A stretch of DNA of 39,094 bases, taken from the IMG/VR virus record IMGVR_UViG_3300020463_000048, positions 1-39,094 of that record; one strand, 5' to 3'. This DNA comes from a virus. Below are positions 34,201-39,094 of the stretch, piece by piece; position 1 is the first letter of the stretch; each line of letters starts with the position of its first letter. The notes under the pieces were generated by a model that did no database searches, had not been told where the DNA came from, and saw only the letters and a program-made list of their open reading frames with translations. Both the position numbers and the translations under genes were made by a program.

Positions 34201-37200
34201 AATATAACAATATACCATCTTTTGATGGAATAAGAAACACTGATGTGGTTGATTTTAGACCAAGAGTTGCACCTTTCTCAGGCACATCTCACTCACCATT
34301 TCAATTTGATGCAAGAGATTTCTCAAGTGCAGGTCAATCTGCAAAAGTATTAGTGTCAGATGAAAACCTTACGTTTGATTACAAACATTACCTTGCAAGA
34401 ATAGATAGATTGTATGTTGGAACTAATGGTAAATTTAAGATTAAACAGGGGACACCTGCTGTCAAACCTGTTGAACCAGAGAGTATTCCAAACTCATTTG
34501 AACTCGCAAAAATCGAGTATAAACCATATGTCTATGATGCAAGACGAGATGTAGTTGTAACTTTCCGTGCAAATCAAAGATACACCATGAAAGATATTGG
34601 TTCTCTTGAGACTAGAATAGGAAATTTAGAAGAAACAACTTCACTATCATTACTTGAATCAAAAACTGAAAGTCTCGTAATCACAGACCCTACAACGGGT
34701 ATGGATAGATTCAAAAATGGTTTTGTTGTTGACCCTTTCAACACACTTGATGTAGCGGATAAAACTGTACCATTTCTCAAATACGGAATCGATGAAGGAA
34801 AACTCATATCACTTAAATACTCAGATTCTATTGATCTGCTTCCTGGTTCTAATAGTATTGTGGGCACGAATGGTGCTCCAGATTTTTCTCTTGACCCAAG
34901 GTATGTAACTGATTTTGGTAATCCAAATATAAAAAAAACTGGTGATCTTATCACTCTTAATTATGACCAAGTTGTAGAGAGAATACAACCGTTTGCTACT
35001 AGAGTAGAGAACGTAAACCCATACATGATAAGAAGTTGGTCAGGTAATCTTACACTTAACCCTGACTCTGATGTGTTCATCACAAATTCATCTAATTCAT
35101 TAGGAGAGTTTCTTTCTACATCTGATGGTTTTGGTTCTCTTATATCTGAAACAGATATACCAAACATGAGGGAGCAAAACATTGAGTTTGTTGGCACTCG
35201 TCTAAAACCAGGTACTAATCACTATGCTTCATGGGCAGGTGTGGACATGATAGAAAGTCGTAATAATATAGTACCAAAATTATTAGAAGTTACTCCTGTT
35301 AGTGGTGCATTTCAAATTGGAGAGACTGTCAGTGGACATATTTCAAATAATAATGGAGGAGGAAGTTTTGTTGCATTGAGATTTAGACTCGCATCACCAA
35401 ATCATAAAGACGGTCCTTTTAATAGTCCTACATCAACATTTCCTAATAATCCATATGAAGCTAACGTTGGATTAGCAGCAGCATACTCTGAGACCTCTAC
35501 TGTGTTGAATGTTGATACAAAATCATTGGCACAGATATCTGACTCAAACTTTTTTGGATCTGCCAGCGTAGGCATGAGACTTGTAGGAGAAAGTAGTAAC
35601 GCAGAGGCAACTATAAATCAACTAAGACTTATCACGGATGAATTAGGAGCAGTTATAGGTTGTTATTTTCTTGAGTCAACGCAATTTCAAAACGGTACAA
35701 ACACTGCCTTGCTATCAAGTGTAAGACCAAATGATCCAGTAACACCTGGTATCAATTTTAGTCGTGCTCTTGCAGATCACTTTTCAGAGGGAACACAAGT
35801 AACTGAAACCACCCTCACAAAGATAGAGCCAGAACCAGTAATACCTATTCAAAATTTCATTACAGAAATTACAAATGAAATTACAAACGAAATTACAGAA
35901 GTTACAGAAGTAACCAATGTAACTAATGAGTTTATTACTAACGTTACTGAGGTTACTGAGGTTACTAACGTTACTGAGGTAAATGAATTTATAACAAACG
36001 TAACTGAAGTTACTGAAGTAACTAACGTAAACCAAACTATTATTCAACAGGAAGATGATGATGACCCACTTGCACAGACATTCCAAGTTGACCAGACTGA
36101 TGGTATCTTTATAACATCTGTTGACTTCTTCTTTGCAACAAAATCTGATACTATACCTCTTGAGTTACGTATAGTTGATGTGGTCAATGGTTACCCATCT
36201 AGAAATATTAGAAAACATGGTGTTGTAATTAAGAATCCTGAGGATATTAATATATCTTCAGATGCAAGTGTGCCCACAACATTTACTTTTGAAGCACCAA
36301 TATACCTACCACTTGGTGAATATGCTTTTGTTGTTATTACTGCAACTTCAGATTACAACCAGTGGATATGTCAAATAGGTGAAGCAGATATATCAACAGC
36401 TAATTTATCAGAGTTGGGTAAAGTTATAGTAACAAAACAACCTACTCTTGGATCTCTATTCAAAGGACAGACAGCTGGAACATGGACACCATCTCAATTA
36501 GAGGATATGAAGTATGTCCTAAGAAGAGCAAAGTTTGTCACAGATCCAGGCACAGTTAGATTTTATAATCCAGCACTCAATATACATGATAAGAGAAATA
36601 GATTACCTGAAAATCCCATAGAAACATTTTCTAAAAGAGTTACTGTTGGTCTTACTTCATCTATCGCTACAGGCACAGATATTGGTTCTATAGTAACACA
36701 AACATCCAACTCCACTGCTAGTGGTGTGGTTGCTGAAAAATTAGCACACTTATCACAGGTTGCTACCACATTGACAATCACTAATGCTGGATCAAATTAC
36801 GAAGATGCAACGTATAGTTCAGTAAACTTTGCAACCTTGACAGGAAGTGGATCTGGTGCTGTAGGTGTTGTTACTGTTTCTTCTGGTGCAATCACTGGCG
36901 TAACAGTCAAGGATGACAGCACTGGAAGTGGATATCAGGTGGGAGACACTCTTACAGCTGGTCTTGGTACAAAAGGTTTAGGCACGGATCTTATTATTAC
37001 AGTTGGTGTGACAACAGCAACAAATGCACTTGTATTGACAAATAACACAGGGACATTCGATACCTCAAATACTATCGTAGTTGATGGGACAACTTTACCT
37101 GACATTATACCTGCTACAGTTACCACAAATACAGATCAATTTGATGGTTTACATTTCAAGGTTTCTCATAAAGATCATGGTAACCACGCAGCAAATAACA

Positions 37201-38435
37201 CAGTTACAATCTCCGATATATCAGGTGATTCAATACCAACTAAAACAACTGTGGGATATGGAATAAGTGCAACCAGTGTTGTATCCATAGGAAGCAGTGC
37301 TGGATTCAATTTCTTTGAGGGAGAACAAGTTACAGCAAGTAATCCTGGTTTTGCTTTGGTTGGTAACGAAGTTATACAATACACTACCATTGGAACAAAC
37401 CAACTCAGTGGTATAACTCGTGGTGTAGATGATAGTCTAGCAATGACATATCCTATAGGAACATCTGTTCAAAAATATGAGTTGTCTGGAGTGTCTCTTA
37501 GAAAGATAAACAAACAACACTCACTTGTTAATGTGACATCTAATATTGAAGACAAGGTTACACTCGACTCTTATCATGTCAAGATATCAGGCACTAAGTT
37601 CTTCTCCAAAGATAAGTTTGGTGGTGGTGTAAATGGACGAGCAACAAGTAACATACAATTTGATACTATAACTCCGACAGTTTCACACACTTTACCATTA
37701 GGGACAGAGATCAATGCAAGTATTAGAACAACTACAGCGACCAGTGTTGATGGTGGTGAAACATCATTCCAAGATAAAGGATTTGAAAACATATCAATTG
37801 TCAATGAAACTAAGTTTTCTCATACAAAAATGGTCGCATCATTTGACAATGAGCAAGCACAGTTGTCTGAGTTACCAGGTGGCAAATCATTCACATTGCA
37901 GATTGGAATGAGAACCGAGAATGAAAATTTATCTCCAGTGATCGATGCATTCAAAAGTAGTATTATGACAAGTAGTTCTAGAATTAATTCTCCTATTGAT
38001 AACTATGCTACAAGTAGCAGGGTGAATAAATTAGATGATCCGCATGAAAACCTATATCAAACAAAAGTCATCAAACTTGATACACCTGCAACTTCACTCA
38101 AGGTAATTTTTGCAGCGATGAGACCTGCTACAGCCGACATTAGAGTATTGTACAGATTATTCAGAGCAGATGGAGATGAAATCGATAAGGTGTTTGAATT
38201 GATGCCAGGTTTCGATAATTTAGATGCATCAGGTTTCGTTATAGACGAAAAGAATAATAGTGGTAGACCTGACAGAAACGTTGTTGCAAGTTTAGAGGAT
38301 CAATTCTTAGAGTATGAATATAGTGTGGATGATCTACCATCGTTCACAGGATTCCAAGTCAAGGTTGTTATAGCATCAACTAATCAGGCATCCCCTGTTG
38401 AATTACTTGACTTCCGTGCCATTGCTGTGGCATAA
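31242..38435 (+). CDS. Giant DUF4815-type virion protein with repeat stalk
   Basis: A 2397-residue structural protein. Residues 1 to roughly 600 match the DUF4815-type proteins of cyanophages: VSPYFDDYNSSKNFNKVLFKPG, PVQARELTTLQSILQGQIEKFG and AYVRGYEVKTSGSRHIDV. A stalk of [IV]-T-[EN] tripeptides fills residues about 1540-1600. It is followed by an acidic hinge and DDPLAQTFQVDQTDGIFITS near residue 1607, the start of a module seen in T4-like cyanophage fibre and baseplate proteins. T-x-[AGS]-x-x-Y modules recur near 1845 and 1887 and an EVIQYTTI module near 2040. The layout (virion-binding base, stalk, distal beta domains) suggests a baseplate-attached fibre in the gp9/gp10 region. Length is unusually great for such proteins. 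Confidence 0.75.
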   Translation: MPQNTNLNVSPYFDDYNSSKNFNKVLFKPGSPVQARELTTLQSILQGQIEKFGKHLFKEGSMVIPGVFKYDGQYTSVKLESTFFGVPVELYYDKLVGLRIQGKTSGVIAQVVKVLSSASSETNHTTLYIKYEKSSDNYLGDTFLDGETLTTLKDFTYGTTTITNGSDFAIAINSNATSVGSAFAITRGVWFVRGSFVEVEPETIILNQYRPFASFRVGLNVKEEIITAVDDNSLYDNAAGFSNFTAPGADRFKISVSLIKKELIDFQDENFIELQRIERGIVKKIVDQTVYSEIAKELARRTFDESGNYYVDKFDIEAKECLNDRVNVFGTYFPEQITDDGNNPSEDLLNIRIGPGKAYVRGYEVKTSGSRHIDVDKPRTTRLVESTAVPFEAGNKLRLNNVLNVAQIKLSAATSDYVSLQKERLSSNKTTAKAEVGKARVYDYKLQNSAYSGDTSVFEIFLFDIQTDTQLTINQAHTISVPAVIEGSNSGARGFLKSDLLNGNIVVLNQVAGKFLKDEQIIVNGERNGRVITDISEFDLSDVKSLRSTAASRTFAADVILETKKDFTGRSFTIAAASGSASVVTSGTPGWVKNFKIGDVVSYKRASQTDVTFNTVSAISPTNNNITVVAAPNTVSGVCHKALPSAAVTVSDLKIMAGKLRGSKSGFLYAELPNKSIESIDLTDSLLQIRIEDTGLSTDGDGILTMPSLTGTDLVYAPFDEERYTVIYNDGSIQALTTDQFVLTSGAKGVTISGLDASQSNNVVVHSTQQKSKVKSKVKNLTRSASLIVSGSSRANSGVSTAISDGLTFSPVFGKRVQDREISLDVPDVVSVTAVFESQGTSDPQVPNMTLGSYNGPNANNSDLILGEIGIGKSSGAAALVLARNTTTIVDVIFKNSSSFLEGEEVNFKESGVRAILSTVTPGDPNIRGNYKVDTGQRSEFYDYGRIVRKQGFPEPQGKLKIFFDHYVINSEDSGDVLTASSYSANEYNNIPSFDGIRNTDVVDFRPRVAPFSGTSHSPFQFDARDFSSAGQSAKVLVSDENLTFDYKHYLARIDRLYVGTNGKFKIKQGTPAVKPVEPESIPNSFELAKIEYKPYVYDARRDVVVTFRANQRYTMKDIGSLETRIGNLEETTSLSLLESKTESLVITDPTTGMDRFKNGFVVDPFNTLDVADKTVPFLKYGIDEGKLISLKYSDSIDLLPGSNSIVGTNGAPDFSLDPRYVTDFGNPNIKKTGDLITLNYDQVVERIQPFATRVENVNPYMIRSWSGNLTLNPDSDVFITNSSNSLGEFLSTSDGFGSLISETDIPNMREQNIEFVGTRLKPGTNHYASWAGVDMIESRNNIVPKLLEVTPVSGAFQIGETVSGHISNNNGGGSFVALRFRLASPNHKDGPFNSPTSTFPNNPYEANVGLAAAYSETSTVLNVDTKSLAQISDSNFFGSASVGMRLVGESSNAEATINQLRLITDELGAVIGCYFLESTQFQNGTNTALLSSVRPNDPVTPGINFSRALADHFSEGTQVTETTLTKIEPEPVIPIQNFITEITNEITNEITEVTEVTNVTNEFITNVTEVTEVTNVTEVNEFITNVTEVTEVTNVNQTIIQQEDDDDPLAQTFQVDQTDGIFITSVDFFFATKSDTIPLELRIVDVVNGYPSRNIRKHGVVIKNPEDINISSDASVPTTFTFEAPIYLPLGEYAFVVITATSDYNQWICQIGEADISTANLSELGKVIVTKQPTLGSLFKGQTAGTWTPSQLEDMKYVLRRAKFVTDPGTVRFYNPALNIHDKRNRLPENPIETFSKRVTVGLTSSIATGTDIGSIVTQTSNSTASGVVAEKLAHLSQVATTLTITNAGSNYEDATYSSVNFATLTGSGSGAVGVVTVSSGAITGVTVKDDSTGSGYQVGDTLTAGLGTKGLGTDLIITVGVTTATNALVLTNNTGTFDTSNTIVVDGTTLPDIIPATVTTNTDQFDGLHFKVSHKDHGNHAANNTVTISDISGDSIPTKTTVGYGISATSVVSIGSSAGFNFFEGEQVTASNPGFALVGNEVIQYTTIGTNQLSGITRGVDDSLAMTYPIGTSVQKYELSGVSLRKINKQHSLVNVTSNIEDKVTLDSYHVKISGTKFFSKDKFGGGVNGRATSNIQFDTITPTVSHTLPLGTEINASIRTTTATSVDGGETSFQDKGFENISIVNETKFSHTKMVASFDNEQAQLSELPGGKSFTLQIGMRTENENLSPVIDAFKSSIMTSSSRINSPIDNYATSSRVNKLDDPHENLYQTKVIKLDTPATSLKVIFAAMRPATADIRVLYRLFRADGDEIDKVFELMPGFDNLDASGFVIDEKNNSGRPDRNVVASLEDQFLEYEYSVDDLPSFTGFQVKVVIASTNQASPVELLDFRAIAVA
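35859..36040 (+). repeat. In-frame tripeptide repeat ([IV]-T-[EN])
   Basis: Within the 2397-residue protein, about 60 residues consist almost wholly of tripeptides ITE, ITN, VTE and VTN, broken by occasional NE-F. A longer unit, EFITNVTEVTEVTNV, appears twice. DNA copies alternate gttactgag-like and gtaactgaa-like codons, so the unit has drifted at synonymous sites. The three-residue period points to an elongated beta-type or coiled trimeric stalk. Confidence 0.8.
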
Positions 38436-38442
38436 TTAAAGT

Positions 38443-38631
38443 ATGAAGTTACCCTCTCTTCAATATTTGATAAGAAGATATTTTCGTCTTCCTCGTAAAA
38501 AATTATGGATCGCTGCCTTAAAAATTAATCGTGCTCCAGTTATATGGTGGGATGAAAAGGTGGAAGCAAAACGTAAAGAGAAGGAAATTAGACAAAAAAA
38601 AATTGAATCACTTTATCCTAAGAAAAAATGA
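38443..38631 (+). CDS. Small basic protein, 62 residues
   Basis: A 62-residue, very basic protein (IRRYFRLPRKKLWIA at the N-terminus, then APVIWWDEKVEAKRKEKEIRQKK). The C-terminal half is a charged helix. Unrecognised. It starts 7 bp after the giant gene and overlaps the next frame by ATGA. Confidence 0.6.
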   Translation: MKLPSLQYLIRRYFRLPRKKLWIAALKINRAPVIWWDEKVEAKRKEKEIRQKKIESLYPKKK

Positions 38632-38768
38632 TCAACGCATGGGCACTTGCTTACGAAATATTGGAGGGAACCCTAGATGAGACATACCCCATCATCAAAA
38701 AAAATAAAGGTGGAAAACCATCCAAGTCTTCTAAGGGACACGTCAACGTCAGCGATAGTAAACACTGA
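38628..38768 (+). CDS. Possible 46-residue protein overlapping the next gene
   Basis: ATG at 38628 forms an ATGA junction with the preceding gene and opens a 46-codon frame with an amphipathic N-terminus (MINAWALAYEILEGTLDETY) and a lysine/serine-rich tail. It overlaps the first 92 bp of the gene at 38677 in another frame. The junction and the protein-like start argue for it; the overlap and weak ribosome binding site argue against. Confidence 0.4.
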   Translation: MINAWALAYEILEGTLDETYPIIKKNKGGKPSKSSKGHVNVSDSKH

Positions 38769-38889
38769 CAACAGAGCGTATCAACGATATATGAATGAAA
38801 AAAATGTAAGACTTGTACAAAAGCATGAGATTGATGACCTAAGGCATCAAATAGAGGTATTGAAAGAGTTTATAATAAAAGATAAATAG
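38677..38889 (+). CDS. Small coiled-coil-like protein, 70 residues
   Basis: A 70-residue protein with a good ribosome binding site, GGAGG at 38663-38667, 9 bp before the ATG. The frame is closed by a stop immediately upstream, so the start is fixed. The N-terminus is basic, with LLRDTSTSAIVNTD near residues 18-31; the C-terminal 35 residues form a heptad-like helix (EIDDLRHQIEVLKEFI) suited to a short coiled coil. Small proteins of this pattern are found among structural genes in cyanophages as I recall. Function unknown. Confidence 0.65.
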   Translation: MRHTPSSKKIKVENHPSLLRDTSTSAIVNTDNRAYQRYMNEKNVRLVQKHEIDDLRHQIEVLKEFIIKDK

Positions 38890-38893
38890 ATTT

Positions 38894-39094
38894 ATGGCAG
38901 TTCCATCAGTCAATATACAGATAGAACAGGGAGCAAATTTTTCCTCAACATTTGATGTGAAGAGGGATGACAATCTTCCGTTAGATCTTTCTGGATTTAG
39001 TTTTGTTGCAAAGATGAGGAAGCATGCTGCAGCAGCAGGTTCAATAGGATTTGCTGTTACATATGGTTCTGAACCAACTGCTGGTAAAGTGACT
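38894..39094 (+). CDS. Virion structural protein, 5' part only
   Basis: The frame opens at 38894 (MAVPSVNIQIEQGANFSSTF) and runs 67 codons off the window edge. The start resembles small beta-sandwich tail or fibre proteins of T4-like cyanophages (an N-terminal strand pair, LPLDLSGFSFVAKMRKH). An ATAAATA motif at 38882-38888 lies only 5 bp before the ATG. Role cannot be fixed from the fragment. Confidence 0.6.
   Translation, partial: MAVPSVNIQIEQGANFSSTFDVKRDDNLPLDLSGFSFVAKMRKHAAAAGSIGFAVTYGSEPTAGKVT

Noticed and set aside
16373-37911. Many minus-strand and out-of-frame ORFs inside the structural genes
   Set aside because: All lie within long, convincing plus-strand genes and show biased compositions expected of antisense shadows.
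38882-38888. ATAAATA as a promoter for the final virion gene
   Set aside because: Only 5 bp before the start codon, which would give an almost leaderless message; it also coincides with the last codons of the previous gene.

Overview
The window reads as part of the genome of a T4-like marine myovirus, most probably a cyanophage-type virus of Prochlorococcus or Synechococcus. The evidence is an AT-rich, tightly packed genome with ATGA and TAATG gene junctions, a baseplate block in T4 order (gp25, gp6, two very large wedge-region proteins, gp8, then a DUF4815-type giant) and ATAAATA late-promoter motifs. A T4-like phage of another marine bacterium cannot be excluded without the photosynthesis or replication genes, which lie outside the window.

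Positions 1 to 2440 form a control region with small genes. It holds repeated TGATACA motifs, a near-consensus sigma70-type promoter, a small winged-helix-like gene, a run of inverted repeats, and the first copy of an unrecognised gene family. On the minus strand a second near-consensus promoter drives a leader of about 190 nt that can fold into several hairpins. The leader runs into two tiny membrane-protein genes that share an ATGA junction; both are under 60 codons.

Positions 2445 to 15690 are a strand-alternating island of accessory enzymes. It has five SGNH/GDSL-like hydrolase paralogs, five sulfotransferases (four of one subfamily, one of the HIPKTGG type), a carbamoyltransferase of the NodU/CmcH/TobZ family, a 2OG-Fe(II) oxygenase, an HpcH/HpaI aldolase, a GT-A glycosyltransferase, a kinase-like C-lobe protein and a second copy of the unrecognised family. 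Short operons flip direction repeatedly and neighbouring genes often overlap at their 3' ends. My inference is that these enzymes jointly sulfate, carbamoylate, acylate or deacylate a sugar chain on the virion or host surface. The island ends at a strong intrinsic terminator.

Positions 15700 to 39094 are late structural genes, all on the plus strand, starting at late-promoter motifs: gp25, gp6 with an unusual C-terminal extension, a 2754-residue and a 1044-residue virion protein, gp8 and a 2397-residue DUF4815-type protein with a tripeptide-repeat stalk. Small genes and the start of another virion protein follow. Several beta-rich modules recur across four or five of these consecutive proteins, which suggests module shuffling within the baseplate and fibre region.
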